DNA of 64,000 nt from Enteroscipio rubneri (lineage in GTDB: Bacteria > Actinomycetota > Coriobacteriia > Coriobacteriales > Eggerthellaceae), in the NCBI RefSeq assembly GCF_002899715.1, contig NZ_PPEK01000001.1, positions 496,001 through 560,000 of the forward strand, in the 5' to 3' direction. The position numbers were made by a program, and so were the translations under genes. Positions 1-9,102 of this stretch are shown piece by piece. Under the pieces are notes generated by a model. It was given only the letters and a program-made list of their open reading frames with translations. It had not been told where the DNA came from and searched no databases. The stretch's first letter is position 1. Each line of letters starts with the position of its first letter.

Positions 1-24
1 AGGTTTCCGGAGCATCATTTTTGA
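1..24 (+). CDS. possible C-terminal tail of an upstream gene (partial)
   Basis: Frame 1 is open from the window edge and closes at a TGA at 22-24, leaving only seven codons (RFPEHHF). The next gene starts 43 bases on and is an FtsX-like permease, so an ABC ATPase is a natural upstream neighbour, but nothing in seven residues can show that. Confidence 0.25.
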   Translation, partial: RFPEHHF

Positions 25-66
25 AAGATACTCTTGTCGACGCATTGGGAGAAAGGAAGGTCGACC

Positions 67-1392
67 ATGATAAAGCTTGTGTTCTGTGATCTGCGCGACC
101 ATGCCGCCACATGGGTAGGCGCGTTCTGCGTGGCCGTGGCCTGCGGGTACGTCGGCGGGTGGGCGGCGTCGCTCGAAGAGACGGCGGCGACGTTCTCAGG
201 CATGCGCTACATCGGCTCCGTGGTGCTGGCATTCTCGTCGGTGGCCGCGGTTGCGGTGCTCGTTTCGGCGTCGAACCTGACCGTGTCCGCACAGCGGCGC
301 TCCTACGCCTTGTGGCGGTTGGCTAACGTGAGCCCGCGCCGGGTGAGCTGCGTGGTGCTGGCCCAGCTGGTCGTTGTGGCCGTGCTCGGCGCGATCGTCG
401 GAACCCTGCTCGAGGCGGCGACGTTCGTCCCGCTTTTCCCGATGGTGTTCGGCGCGAAGGAGGCGCTTGCTCAAGCGACGCCCCACGTGAGCTTCTCGAT
501 GATGCCGACGGTGTGGCTTGCGGTGGCGGGCGTGTTCTTCTGCGGCGGGTTTAAAGGCGCCCGCAGCGCGGGAAACACGCCGCCCCTCATGGCTTTGCGT
601 GAATCGGAGCCGAAGCGCAGGGGGATGACGTGTTTGCGTATCGCGCTGTTCGCAGTCCTGACCGCGTGCACGGGCTGGACGGTCTTCCTCATGGTCGGCG
701 CTGCGCCGGACGTCGTGATGAACTGGTCGCTGTACCTGCCCATTCTCGCAGTTGCGGTGCTGGCCTGCATCTCCCCTCTGGCGTTGTCGGCGGCGATGGA
801 CGCGTGGACGTCGCTTGTGCCGGGAACGCGTTGGAATGCCTGGTTCGTGGCGCGGCGCACCGCACGCTACGGATTGGGCTCCAGCACGTCGGTTCAGACG
901 CCAGTCATGGTGGGCTTTGGGCTGGTGGCGGGTATCTTTTCGGTCATGGGAGTGTGGGCGGACTACAACGCGCTCCACGGCCTGCGCTTCACCGGCCTCG
1001 ATTGGACAGAAGCGCTCATCCTGTTCGGAGGCCCGGTGCTCCTGTGCGCCGTTGGCGCAGCGGTGAGCGTGGTGATGACGTCGAAGTCCCGCACGCGCGA
1101 TACGGCGTTGCTCATTGCCGCCGGCGCGCGCCCGGAGACGCTCGTAGCAGCGGCCGCATGCGAAGCGCTCATCCATGCCGTCACTGCCACGCTCGTCGCC
1201 GCGCTCGCTGCGCTCGCCTCGAACGCGGTCGTAGCTTCTGCGGTGGGCATGCCGCTGCTTACCGGGCTCGCTTTCGGCGAGGGGCTTCTCGTGTCGCTCG
1301 TGGGCTTCGTCTTGCTGCTGGCCGCCACTCTCATTCCCACCTGCTCCGCCCTTCGCCGGGAGCCTGCGCGGGTTCTGGCTGTGGGGGAGTAG
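67..1392 (+). CDS. FtsX-like ABC transporter permease
   Basis: A 441-residue integral membrane protein with about eight to ten hydrophobic segments spread from residue 12 to the C-terminus. It has the look of an FtsX/MacB-type permease: an N-terminal helix, a helix bundle near residues 45-165, a second bundle, and late helices near residues 300-430 ending in a short basic tail (LRREPARVLAVGE, typical of FtsX C-termini). The ATG at 67 is preceded by a strong GAAAGGAAGG ribosome site; an in-frame start at 34 lacks one. Proteins of this family work with a separate ATPase, here presumably encoded just left of the window, in export of lipids, peptides or antimicrobials. The substrate cannot be told. 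A hairpin with a T-rich tail follows. Confidence 0.72.
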   Translation: MIKLVFCDLRDHAATWVGAFCVAVACGYVGGWAASLEETAATFSGMRYIGSVVLAFSSVAAVAVLVSASNLTVSAQRRSYALWRLANVSPRRVSCVVLAQLVVVAVLGAIVGTLLEAATFVPLFPMVFGAKEALAQATPHVSFSMMPTVWLAVAGVFFCGGFKGARSAGNTPPLMALRESEPKRRGMTCLRIALFAVLTACTGWTVFLMVGAAPDVVMNWSLYLPILAVAVLACISPLALSAAMDAWTSLVPGTRWNAWFVARRTARYGLGSSTSVQTPVMVGFGLVAGIFSVMGVWADYNALHGLRFTGLDWTEALILFGGPVLLCAVGAAVSVVMTSKSRTRDTALLIAAGARPETLVAAAACEALIHAVTATLVAALAALASNAVVASAVGMPLLTGLAFGEGLLVSLVGFVLLLAATLIPTCSALRREPARVLAVGE

Positions 1393-1541
1393 GCCGGTCA
1401 GGCTTCCTTGCTGCCGCTCTCTCATTGCCGCCGATCGCCGACCGGAATGCGCGGCGGACGCCTGTCGGCACCGTGCGTTTCTGCCGAGGATCGGCCTCCT
1501 GCTCGGCACGTTCTCCTTTCCGGTGAAGATGCGGTGAAAGC

Positions 1542-1570
1542 GAAAATGTCGAGGCATTTTCTTTTGCTTT
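1542..1570 (+). terminator. hairpin with T-rich tail after the permease
   Basis: GAAAATG (1542-1548) pairs with CATTTTC (1555-1561) and is followed by TTTTGCTTTT. It probably ends the permease transcript. A TATCAT box at 1585-1590, a possible -10 for the tRNA, lies just downstream. Confidence 0.5.
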
Positions 1571-1614
1571 TCAATCCGTTGTGCTATCATAACCGTCGCT
1601 GCATTAAGCGGCAT

Positions 1615-1691
1615 CGGGATGTGGCTCAGCTTGGTAGAGCGCTGCGTTCGGGACGCAGAGGCCGCAGGTTCAAATCCTGTCATCCCGACCA
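1615..1691 (+). tRNA. tRNA-Pro (anticodon CGG)
   Basis: A full cloverleaf of 77 bases with the CCA end encoded. Acceptor arms are CGGGATG (1615-1621) and CATCCCG (1681-1687). The anticodon stem CTGCG/CGCAG holds the loop TTCGGGA, giving anticodon CGG with G37 as usual for proline. The T arm reads GGTTCAAATCC. A Rho-independent terminator starts nine bases after the CCA. Confidence 0.95.
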
Positions 1692-1699
1692 TGGAGCTG

Positions 1700-1738
1700 A
1701 AAGGGATGTGCTTTCGACATAAAGAACATCCCTTTTTT
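1700..1738 (+). terminator. Rho-independent terminator of tRNA-Pro
   Basis: AAAGGGATGT (1700-1709) pairs with ACATCCCTTT (1726-1735), and the right arm runs into a six-T stretch. Confidence 0.8.
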
Positions 1739-1818
1739 GCATAGAAGTGCTACTCTGGCGAGGCTGGAGTGGGCGGGCCTGCGAAGGCGGGCTCCGCACG
1801 AGCAACTTGGAGGGCTGT

Positions 1819-2088
1819 ATGAAAATCCTTGGAATGGGAATGCCGGAGCTTCTCATCATCCTCGCGGTGATTCTGCTCATCTTCGGGCCGAAGAACCTTC
1901 CGAAGCTTGGCAGCGCGCTCGGCAAGACCGTCAAGAACCTCCGCGAAGGCATCGGCGGTGGCGACAAGGCCATCGAAGAGGCCGACGAAGACGATGTGGA
2001 AGAGGTCGTCGAGGAAGAAGAGGAGCCGGTCAAGAAGAAGACCACGGCTGCCAGGAAGACCACGGTGGCCAAGAAGAAGGCCGAGTAG
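1819..2088 (+). CDS. tatA: Sec-independent translocase subunit TatA
   Basis: An 89-residue protein that forms the membrane channel of the twin-arginine export system. It shows one N-terminal membrane helix (MPELLIILAVILLIFGPKNLP), the conserved FGP hinge, an amphipathic stretch (LGSALGKTVKNLREGI), then an acidic run near residues 50-65 and a Lys-rich tail. The ATG at 1819 follows GGAGGG; an in-frame extension starting at 1747 reads through a non-coding leader and is not used. It is transcribed alone, with a strong terminator after it. Tat substrates in this window include the flavoprotein at 17972-19777 and the solute-binding protein at 54190-55836. Confidence 0.93.
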   Translation: MKILGMGMPELLIILAVILLIFGPKNLPKLGSALGKTVKNLREGIGGGDKAIEEADEDDVEEVVEEEEEPVKKKTTAARKTTVAKKKAE

Positions 2089-2111
2089 TCTAAGCGGGTT
2101 TTGTTTGGTGT

Positions 2112-2156
2112 GCGGTATGTGCAGACGGCTCGCGTCTTGCGCATACCGCTTTTTTC
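2112..2156 (+). terminator. Rho-independent terminator of tatA
   Basis: GCGGTATG (2112-2119) pairs with CATACCGC (2142-2149), with further GC pairs inside, and is followed by six T. Confidence 0.85.
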
Positions 2157-2267
2157 ATATAGCGCCAGCGCACGGTGCGGGTGCTTTTCTACCACCAGCA
2201 TAGGATATCGGATTGCACGCTTGCATGTGCGGGCGTGCCTGTTTTGCACTTGGATAGGCGGCGGAAT

Positions 2268-2738
2268 ATGGCTGACAGCAATTTCATCCTCACTCAGGAG
2301 GGCAAGGATAAGCTCGAGGAAGAACTGCATTTTCTCGAGACGGAGAAACGCGCTGAGATCGGCGAGCGTATCAAAGTGGCGCGCGAGTTCGGCGATATCT
2401 CCGAGAATTCGGAGTACGACGACGCGAAGAACGAGCAGGGTATGATGGAGGCGCGCATCGCCGAGATCAGCCGCATCCTGTCGGAGGCTACGGTGGTCAA
2501 TACGCCGAAGCGCTCGAACAACGTGCACATCGGCTCGACGGTGACCGTCGACATGGGCGGCCGTGAACGCGTGTTCACCATCGTGGGCGGCGCCGAGAGC
2601 GATGCCGCCGCCGGCAGAATATCGAACGAATCGCCGGTGGGCTCGGCGCTTTTGGGCCACAAAAAGGGCGACAAGGTGGAAACGACCGGCCCGACCGGTC
2701 GCGAGATTGTCATGACCATTACTAAGATCGAGCACTAG
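2268..2738 (+). CDS. greA: transcription elongation factor GreA
   Basis: A 156-residue protein with the standard GreA layout: an N-terminal antiparallel coiled coil (about residues 1-75) whose tip carries acidic residues (EFGDISENSEYDDAKNEQ), and a C-terminal FKBP-like domain (SPVGSALLGHKKGD). It enters the secondary channel of RNA polymerase and stimulates transcript cleavage to rescue stalled complexes. The ATG at 2268 gives the normal family length; the longer open frame from 2175 adds 31 unrelated residues. It lies upstream of lysS, a common bacterial order, but 256 bases of structured DNA separate them. Confidence 0.95.
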   Translation: MADSNFILTQEGKDKLEEELHFLETEKRAEIGERIKVAREFGDISENSEYDDAKNEQGMMEARIAEISRILSEATVVNTPKRSNNVHIGSTVTVDMGGRERVFTIVGGAESDAAAGRISNESPVGSALLGHKKGDKVETTGPTGREIVMTITKIEH

Positions 2739-2781
2739 GGTTTCGTCGGCCTGACGGCCGCCGGAACTTCTTGACGCTGCG

Positions 2782-2880
2782 GCCCGCCGTCGCACCCGAT
2801 CTTCGCGCGATGCTGCGGGCTTGCGTACCCAGGTACGCAACGCCTGCGCCATCTCCCGAATTTCGGGTGCGACGGCGGGC
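2782..2880. repeat. nested long hairpin between greA and lysS
   Basis: An 18-base perfect inverted repeat, GCCCGCCGTCGCACCCGA at about 2782-2799 and its complement at about 2863-2880, encloses a second perfect pair, TTGCGTACC/GGTACGCAA, near 2823-2842. More hairpins follow (CGCGCTTCGCGCG near 2919-2931; a GGGCTTG/CAAGCC pair near 2936-2958). It could terminate greA or form a leader on lysS mRNA. The T-box signature expected of a tRNA-sensing leader is not visible. No gene is seen in 2739-2994. Confidence 0.6.
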
Positions 2881-2994
2881 CTCGCTGACTTACTACGCCA
2901 ACCTGCGCGGTTGGTTTTCGCGCTTCGCGCGAAGGGCTTGTCCCTGGCGGGCAAGCCTCGCTATGCGGGCTGTACGAGATTGAGGGGCTGAACA

Positions 2995-4980
2995 ATGAGC
3001 GACATCAACGACACGACCACCACCGGACAGATCATCGAGGACGATCCCGTCGCAGTGCGCCTGGCCAAGCGCGATGCGCTGCTGGCGGCTGGCAAGGATC
3101 CGTACGGTCACGCGTTCAAGTACTCGCACCACCTGGCGGACCTGGCCGCCCAGTACGAGGGCCTGGAGGACGGCGCATCAACCGAAGACGAGGTGCAGGT
3201 TGCCGGTCGCATCATGGCGAAGCGAGACCAGGGTAAGATCGCTTTCCTCGAACTGCGCGACTCGACGGGCGATATCCAGCTGTTCTGCCGCATCAATGCG
3301 CTCGGCGAAGACGCATTCGCCGAGCTCAAGAACCTCGATGTGGGCGACTGGATCGGCGTCGCGGGCACTATGATGCGCACGAAGCGCGGGCAGCTGTCTG
3401 TGGCTATCCAGTCCTTCGAGCTGCTGTCCAAGAGCCTTCGTCCGCTTCCCGAGAAGTTCCACGGCCTGGCTGACAAGGAGACGCGCTACCGTCAGCGCTA
3501 TGTCGACCTCGTCATGAACCCCGAGGTCAAGGATACGTTCGAGAAGCGCTTCAAGATCGTTGCCGCCATCCGCCGTTATATGGAGGATCAGGGTTTTTAC
3601 GAGGTGGAAACGCCCTTTCTGCATCCTATCCTAGGCGGTGCGAACGCCAAGCCGTTCGTCACACATTTCAATGCGCTCGACCGCGACTACTACCTGCGCA
3701 TCGCTACGGAACTGCCCCTCAAGCGCTTGCTTGTGGGCGGGTTCGAAAAGGTGTTCGAGATCGGGCGCCAGTTCCGCAACGAGGGCATGGACCCGTTCCA
3801 CAACCCGGAGTTCACCACCATGGAGGCTTATCAGGCGTTCTCCGATCTCGAGGGCATGATGGAGCTCACGCAGGGCTACATCCAAGCCGCGGCGCAGGCT
3901 GCGTGCGGTACGTTGCAGATCACCTACCAGGGACAGGACATCGACCTGTCGGGCGAGTGGCGCCGCGCATCCATGATCGAGCTGGCCACCGAAGGAGCAG
4001 GCGAGCAAGTGAACTTCGAGCGCACGCGCGACGAGCTTGCGTCTATCCTCGAGCGTAACGGCGGGCATGCCGATGCGACGTGGGGCAAGGGCAAGCTGAT
4101 CGCCGAGATTTTCGAGGCTGTGGCCGAGGAGAAACTCATTCAGCCCACCTTCGTTATCGACCATCCACTTGAGGTGTCGCCGCTGGCCAAGAAGAAAGCG
4201 GGCAATCCGGACCTCACCGAGCGCTTCGAGCTGTTCATCTGCGGGCACGAGTACGCCAACGCTTTCGGCGAGCTGAATGATCCGGTTGACCAGGCCGAGC
4301 GTTTTCGTGCGCAGGTGGAGGCGAAGGATCTCGGCGACGATGAGGCCATGGGATACGACGACGACTACGTGCGCGCGCTCGAGTACGGAATGCCGCCCGC
4401 CGGAGGCGTGGGCTTGGGCATCGACCGTCTGGTGATGCTGCTCGCCGACGCGCCGTCCATTCGCGACGTGCTGCTTTTTCCTCACATGCGCGATGAGGCG
4501 CCTGCGGGCGGGCATCCGCGCGGCGGTGCCGCGCCGGTGGCTTCGGCCCAGGCCGCAGCGATCGCTCCTATCAGGGCGGCCGCTCCCATCGATTTCTCGA
4601 AGGTGGTCGTCGAGCCGCTGTTTGAGGACGAGGTCGATTTCGACACGTTCAGCAAGTCGGACTTCCGCGCCGTGAAGGTGAAGGAGTGCGTGGCCGTTCC
4701 CAAGAGCAAGAAGCTGCTGCAGTTCACGCTCGACGACGGCACGGGCGCCGACCGCGTCATCCTGTCCGGCATCCATGCCTACTACGAGCCGGAGGAGCTG
4801 GTGGGCCGCACGCTTATCGCTATCACCAACCTCCCGCCGCGCACTATGATGGGTGTCGACTCGTGCGGCATGTTGCTTTCGGCCATCCATGAGGAGCCGG
4901 GCGAGGACGGCGAACCCGAGGAACGCCTCAATCTGCTGATGGTGGACGACCGCATCCCCGCCGGCGCGAAGCTGTACTAG
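2995..4980 (+). CDS. lysS: lysyl-tRNA synthetase, class II, with C-terminal tRNA-binding domain
   Basis: A 661-residue enzyme that charges tRNA-Lys. The N-terminal OB-fold anticodon-binding domain (about residues 60-150) is followed by the class II core: motif 2 near GRQFRNEGMDPFHNPEF and motif 3 GLGIDRLVMLL near residue 473. Usual bacterial LysRS ends near residue 500. Here an Ala/Pro-rich linker (about 500-545) leads into residues 548-661, which match the EMAPII/Arc1p/MetRS-type tRNA-binding OB fold (DFRAVKVKECVAVPKSKKLL, then LPPRTMMGVDSCGMLLSA). That domain is usual at the C-terminus of bacterial MetRS, not LysRS. The ATG at 2995 has GAGGGG before it. No frameshift or internal stop separates the two parts. 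Confidence 0.95.
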   Translation: MSDINDTTTTGQIIEDDPVAVRLAKRDALLAAGKDPYGHAFKYSHHLADLAAQYEGLEDGASTEDEVQVAGRIMAKRDQGKIAFLELRDSTGDIQLFCRINALGEDAFAELKNLDVGDWIGVAGTMMRTKRGQLSVAIQSFELLSKSLRPLPEKFHGLADKETRYRQRYVDLVMNPEVKDTFEKRFKIVAAIRRYMEDQGFYEVETPFLHPILGGANAKPFVTHFNALDRDYYLRIATELPLKRLLVGGFEKVFEIGRQFRNEGMDPFHNPEFTTMEAYQAFSDLEGMMELTQGYIQAAAQAACGTLQITYQGQDIDLSGEWRRASMIELATEGAGEQVNFERTRDELASILERNGGHADATWGKGKLIAEIFEAVAEEKLIQPTFVIDHPLEVSPLAKKKAGNPDLTERFELFICGHEYANAFGELNDPVDQAERFRAQVEAKDLGDDEAMGYDDDYVRALEYGMPPAGGVGLGIDRLVMLLADAPSIRDVLLFPHMRDEAPAGGHPRGGAAPVASAQAAAIAPIRAAAPIDFSKVVVEPLFEDEVDFDTFSKSDFRAVKVKECVAVPKSKKLLQFTLDDGTGADRVILSGIHAYYEPEELVGRTLIAITNLPPRTMMGVDSCGMLLSAIHEEPGEDGEPEERLNLLMVDDRIPAGAKLY

Positions 4981-5074
4981 CGTCCTGTCAAGAAGCGACC
5001 TCGATGAAGGAAGCTGCTCGTCGAAAGAGGTGCAGTCGAGGGGGTCCAGCATAGCAGCGTGGTTCATGATGCCT

Positions 5075-5094
5075 CCTCCGTGCAGGCACGGAGG
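5075..5094 (+). terminator. hairpin downstream of lysS
   Basis: CCTCCGTGC (5075-5083) pairs with GCACGGAGG (5086-5094) across a two-base loop. There is no clear T tract, so the terminator call is tentative. The rest of 4981-5460 shows no convincing gene on either strand. Confidence 0.4.
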
Positions 5095-5460
5095 CTTCGC
5101 GGGTCCGACTCGGGTCCCTGCACGTGTGCAAATGCGGAACCTGCTGCTCTGCGCTGGAGGGCGGATCGGGCCGTCCTTGCGCCGCGACCGTCTCGAGTCC
5201 TGTCCAGGCGCTGATTCGCGAACGGCACGCGTTGCGCATCTTCTGCGAATGCCTCGCGCGAGGGCGGGGCCGTCCGAGGACGAGACTCCTCCGCCAGCGA
5301 ACGGGTTCTCGACATTCGCCTACGTTTCAGCTCCTCGTCAAAAGCGAGCACGTTCGGAGTCATCCGCCCGCTCGAACGCGCGCCGTGCGAGGTTGTGGTA
5401 CGATGGCTCCGTCGCGCGTGAGCGCAAGTTATGGAGCACGCGTGTGCGGCAGCCACCGCG

Positions 5461-5487
5461 TTGGCACTCTCTTGACGAGAGTGCTAG
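5461..5487 (+). promoter_or_regulatory. CIRCE operator (HrcA site) in front of clpC
   Basis: TTGGCACTC (5461-5469), nine bases, then GAGTGCTAG (5479-5487). This matches the CIRCE consensus TTAGCACTC-N9-GAGTGCTAA at 16 of 18 arm positions. It overlaps plausible promoter elements (TTGGCA at 5461-5466 with TAGCAT at 5485-5490, 18 bases apart). HrcA binding would make the downstream clpC heat-inducible; hrcA itself is not in the window. Confidence 0.85.
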
Positions 5488-5533
5488 CATGTACTACGAA
5501 ACACAAGAAGCTCCGCGAGAATCGAGGCTTTAG

Positions 5534-8098
5534 ATGTCATTCGAGAAATTCACGGACAAAGCGCGTAAAGTGCTTGTCCTTGCTCAGGATGAGGCACGAT
5601 CGCTTCATCAACCCTATGTGGGCACCGAGCACATTCTGCTCGGTCTTATCCAGGAGAAAGACGGTTTGGCCGCCCAAGCGCTCGAGCGCCTGAACGTCAA
5701 GTACGACGCCGTGGTGCAGGCCATCCGTCAAGTTGTGACCATCGACGAGGATACCGACGTGTCCGGGCACCTCTCCTTCACGCCGCGCGTGAAGCGCGTG
5801 CTTGAGAACAGCCTGCGCGAGGCCATGCAGATGGGCCAATCCTACATATCCACCGAGCATTTGCTGTTGGGCATCGTGCGCGAGGGCGACGGAACGGCGC
5901 TCGAGGTGCTCACGCGCCTGGGCGTCTCGGGCGACGATGTGCGCTCGGCGCTCAACGACCTGGTGGGGCAGAGCCCGGTGTACGCCGGCCGCAACCCGTT
6001 CGACCCGAACGCTGGGTCGTCGGACAGCGTGCTCAAGGAGTTCGGCACCGATCTCACACAGAAGGCGCGCGACGGCAAGCTCGACCCGGTCATCGGCCGT
6101 GCAGGCGAGATCGAGCGGGTCATGCAGGTGCTCTCCCGCCGCCAGAAGAACAATCCGCTGCTTATCGGCGAGCCGGGCGTGGGCAAGACCGCCGTCGTCG
6201 AGGGCCTGGCGCAGCTCATCGTATCGAACCAGGTGCCTGACATCCTGCGAGGCAAACGTCTGTTCACACTTGATGTGAGTGCGCTCGTTGCGGGCTCCAA
6301 GTATCGCGGCGAGTTCGAGGAGCGCCTGAAAAAATGCATCAAAGAGGTTATGGATGCGGGCGACATCATCCTGTTCATCGACGAGATGCACACGCTCATC
6401 GGGGCCGGTTCGGCCGAGGGCTCGATCGACGCCGCTGCCATCCTCAAGCCGCCGTTGTCGCGCGGTGAGATCCAGGTGATCGGCGCCACCACCATCGACG
6501 AGTACCGCAAGCACCTGGAGAAGGACTCCGCGCTCGAGCGGCGCTTCCAGCCCATCACCGTGGGTGAGCCGAACGAGGAGCAGGCACTGCGCATCATGGA
6601 AGGCCTTCGCGACCGGTACGAAGCGCATCACCAGGTGCACTTCACCGACGAGGCCCTACAGGCGGCCGTGGCGCTGGTCGACCGCTACATCCAGGACCGC
6701 TTCCTGCCCGACAAGGCCATCGACGTGCTTGACGAGGCCGGCGCGCGCATGCGCATTCGCAACATGACGCTGCCGAAAGAACTGCGCGACCTTGACGACG
6801 AGCTGCGCAAGCTTCGCGGAGAGAAGGATACCGCCATCGCTGCGCAAGACTTCGAGCGCGCCGCCCAGCTGCGCGATCAGGAGTCCGAGCTCAAGTCCAA
6901 GCGCGAAGAAGCCGAGAAGAAGTGGGAGGAGGACGCTCAGAAATCCATCCACCAGGTGACGGTGGAGGATATCGCTGACGTGGTGTCCATGACCACGGGC
7001 GTGCCGGTGTCGAATCTCACCGAGGCTGAGACCGAGAAGCTTCTGCGCATGGAAGCCGTGCTTCACGAGCGCGTGGTGGGCCAGGAAGAGGCCGTGACGG
7101 CGCTCTCGAAGGCTATCCGCCGTTCGCGCTCGGGTCTGAAGGACCCGAAGCGCCCCGCCGGTTCGTTCATTTTCCTCGGCCCTTCAGGTGTGGGTAAGAC
7201 GGAGCTTTCCAAGGCGCTGGCCGAGTTCCTGTTCAACTCCGAGGACGCGCTCTTGAGCTTCGATATGTCCGAGTACATGGAGAAGCATAGTGTCTCGCGT
7301 CTCGTGGGTTCGCCTCCGGGCTACGTGGGCTTCGATGAGGGCGGCCAGTTGACGAAGGCCGTGCGTCAGCGTCCCTACTCGGTCGTGCTGTTCGACGAGA
7401 TCGAGAAGGCCCACCCCGATGTGTTCAACATCCTGCTCCAGATCTTGGAGGAAGGCCGCTTGACCGACGCGCAGGGGCGCACGGTGGACTTCCGCAATGC
7501 GGTCATCATCATGACGTCGAACGTGGGCGCCCGCGAGATCGCGGAGCCGACGACCCTGGGCTTCTCGGTCGAGGAGCATGCTGGCCTCTCCGACAAGGAG
7601 ATCAAGAGTCGCGTCATGGCGGAGATGAAGAAGCTGTTCCGGCCCGAGTTCCTAAACCGCATCGACGAGATCATCGTGTTTAAGTCGCTCAACGACGAGC
7701 AGATCGAGAAGATCGTCGAGCTCATGGTGGCCGATTTGCGCGAACGCTTGATCGAGCAGAATATGACCATCAACTTGACCGAGGCGGCGCGCAAGCTCAT
7801 CGCGAAGGAAGGTACCGACGCGACGTTCGGCGCGCGGCCTCTGCGCCGGGCCATCCAGCGTTTGCTGGAGGATCCTCTGTCCGAGGAGATTCTCGAGGGC
7901 ATGTGGACGAGCGGTTCGGTCATCGACGTGGATGCCGTGGACGGCGAGCTGGTGTTCTCGGCGGGTTCGGGATCAATTCCTGCGCCGCGCAAGCGCGACA
8001 GCATCGCCCGGGAAGCGGAGCTTCTGCTGACGAACTACGATTTGGGCCATGCCGGTGTGACCGGTGGTGGCTCGATGTCCGGTGGAGCCGCCGACTAG
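5534..8098 (+). CDS. clpC: ATP-dependent Clp protease ATP-binding subunit ClpC
   Basis: An 854-residue AAA+ unfoldase that feeds proteins to ClpP and can disaggregate them. Two Clp_N repeats occupy about residues 1-145. The first AAA module has Walker A GEPGVGKT near 213-220 and Walker B FIDEMH. A middle region with a UVR-like motif ([16 protein letters not shown], about 441-456) marks it as ClpC rather than ClpB, which would have a longer coiled coil. The second AAA module has Walker [10 protein letters not shown] near residue 550, SPPGYVG and the arginine-rich sensor 2 GARPLRRAI. The ATG at 5534 follows a weak GAGG. Upstream CIRCE implies HrcA control. A GC-rich hairpin closes the unit. Confidence 0.95.
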   Translation: MSFEKFTDKARKVLVLAQDEARSLHQPYVGTEHILLGLIQEKDGLAAQALERLNVKYDAVVQAIRQVVTIDEDTDVSGHLSFTPRVKRVLENSLREAMQMGQSYISTEHLLLGIVREGDGTALEVLTRLGVSGDDVRSALNDLVGQSPVYAGRNPFDPNAGSSDSVLKEFGTDLTQKARDGKLDPVIGRAGEIERVMQVLSRRQKNNPLLIGEPGVGKTAVVEGLAQLIVSNQVPDILRGKRLFTLDVSALVAGSKYRGEFEERLKKCIKEVMDAGDIILFIDEMHTLIGAGSAEGSIDAAAILKPPLSRGEIQVIGATTIDEYRKHLEKDSALERRFQPITVGEPNEEQALRIMEGLRDRYEAHHQVHFTDEALQAAVALVDRYIQDRFLPDKAIDVLDEAGARMRIRNMTLPKELRDLDDELRKLRGEKDTAIAAQDFERAAQLRDQESELKSKREEAEKKWEEDAQKSIHQVTVEDIADVVSMTTGVPVSNLTEAETEKLLRMEAVLHERVVGQEEAVTALSKAIRRSRSGLKDPKRPAGSFIFLGPSGVGKTELSKALAEFLFNSEDALLSFDMSEYMEKHSVSRLVGSPPGYVGFDEGGQLTKAVRQRPYSVVLFDEIEKAHPDVFNILLQILEEGRLTDAQGRTVDFRNAVIIMTSNVGAREIAEPTTLGFSVEEHAGLSDKEIKSRVMAEMKKLFRPEFLNRIDEIIVFKSLNDEQIEKIVELMVADLRERLIEQNMTINLTEAARKLIAKEGTDATFGARPLRRAIQRLLEDPLSEEILEGMWTSGSVIDVDAVDGELVFSAGSGSIPAPRKRDSIAREAELLLTNYDLGHAGVTGGGSMSGGAAD

Positions 8099-8113
8099 GC
8101 ATCCGAGCGTTCG

Positions 8114-8141
8114 CGAGGGCCGTCCGAGAGGGCGGCCCTCG
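8114..8141 (+). terminator. hairpin downstream of clpC
   Basis: CGAGGGCCG (8114-8122) pairs with CGGCCCTCG (8133-8141). The tail is only moderately T-rich (TCGCTTTC). Confidence 0.6.
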
Positions 8142-8244
8142 TCGCTTTCAGGGGATGATCGGCATAGCATATGGCTCGCCAAGCCGCCAAACGAGATTTG
8201 TCGTATACTAATGCGCATCGCAAAACGACCCGAGAAGGACGATC

Positions 8245-9087
8245 ATGCCGAAAACAATCGATCCCGTTTTCTCCCCCGAGGTGCTGGGCGCTGCCGAGCT
8301 GGCCATGGGCGATTTCGACTTCGATGCGCTCACGCAGACGATTGGCGGGCTTAAGGGGGAGGTAGACAAGCATCCGCAGACGGCGGCTATCATCTTGGCG
8401 GGGGGCACGGGAGAGCGTTTCGGCAAAGAGGGCGGCAAGCAGTTGGTCGAGATTGCAGGCAAGCCTATTCTCACCTGGTCGGCCGAGGCCTTCGATGCGG
8501 TGGGGGATATCGGCCTCATCGTTATCGTGTGCCCTGAGGACCGCCAGGCGGAGTACTTGAAGCACGCGATCGATCCGTTCCCGTTCGTCACGCCGGTGGT
8601 GATGGCCCCTTCGGGTCCGAGTCGCCAGGAATCGGCATTTTCCGGTCTCGAGTTCGTTCCTGAGGACTACGAATACGTCGTTCTGCACGACGGTGCCCGG
8701 CCTCTTATATCGCCCGATCTCATCGCTCACACCATTGCGACCCTCAAGGGCAACATTGATTGCGATGGCGCAATCGTGGCTCATCCGGCCGTCGACACGC
8801 TCAAGGTGGTCGAGAACGGGGTGATCGTGGGCACGCCCGATCGCAGTGTGTTTTGGAACGCGCAGACGCCGCAAGTGTTTCGCGCGGGCATTTACCGGCG
8901 CGCACACGCCTCGGCGCTTTCAGACGGTTTTGTTGGCACCGACGACTCGTCGCTTATCGAGCGGCTGGGCGGGCGCGTGCTCGTGGTTGAAGGCAAGCGC
9001 GACAACATCAAGCTCACCGTGCCCGAGGACTACCTCATGCTGGCTGCCGCTGTTCGGACCATGTACATGAAGGGCGGGGAAGAATGA
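8245..9087 (+). CDS. ispD: 2-C-methyl-D-erythritol 4-phosphate cytidylyltransferase
   Basis: A 280-residue enzyme of the MEP isoprenoid pathway that joins MEP and CTP to give CDP-ME. The nucleotide-binding signature AIILAGGTGERFG starts near residue 49. Conserved LHDGARPLI, NAQTPQVFR and TDDSSLIE follow, and the protein ends with the usual NIKLTVPEDY. About 47 residues precede the usual start of the family; this extension is acidic and has no recognised domain. The ATG at 8245 has GAGAAGG at good distance, so the extension is probably real. A TATACT box at 8204-8209 suggests its own promoter. ispF follows, separated by a hairpin repeat. Confidence 0.93.
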   Translation: MPKTIDPVFSPEVLGAAELAMGDFDFDALTQTIGGLKGEVDKHPQTAAIILAGGTGERFGKEGGKQLVEIAGKPILTWSAEAFDAVGDIGLIVIVCPEDRQAEYLKHAIDPFPFVTPVVMAPSGPSRQESAFSGLEFVPEDYEYVVLHDGARPLISPDLIAHTIATLKGNIDCDGAIVAHPAVDTLKVVENGVIVGTPDRSVFWNAQTPQVFRAGIYRRAHASALSDGFVGTDDSSLIERLGGRVLVVEGKRDNIKLTVPEDYLMLAAAVRTMYMKGGEE

Positions 9088-9102
9088 GCATCCGCGGAAG
9101 GC

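Noticed and set aside
1615-1691. tRNA-Pro as integration site of a genomic island
   Set aside because: No integrase, no duplicated tRNA end, and ordinary housekeeping genes on both sides.
196-1692. 498-codon open frame on the minus strand opposite the permease
   Set aside because: Arg/His-rich composition without domain sense, and it runs through tRNA-Pro. Artefact of high GC.
2739-2994. Possible T-box or other tRNA-sensing leader for lysS
   Set aside because: The conserved T-box sequence and a specifier loop could not be found; only inverted repeats are visible.
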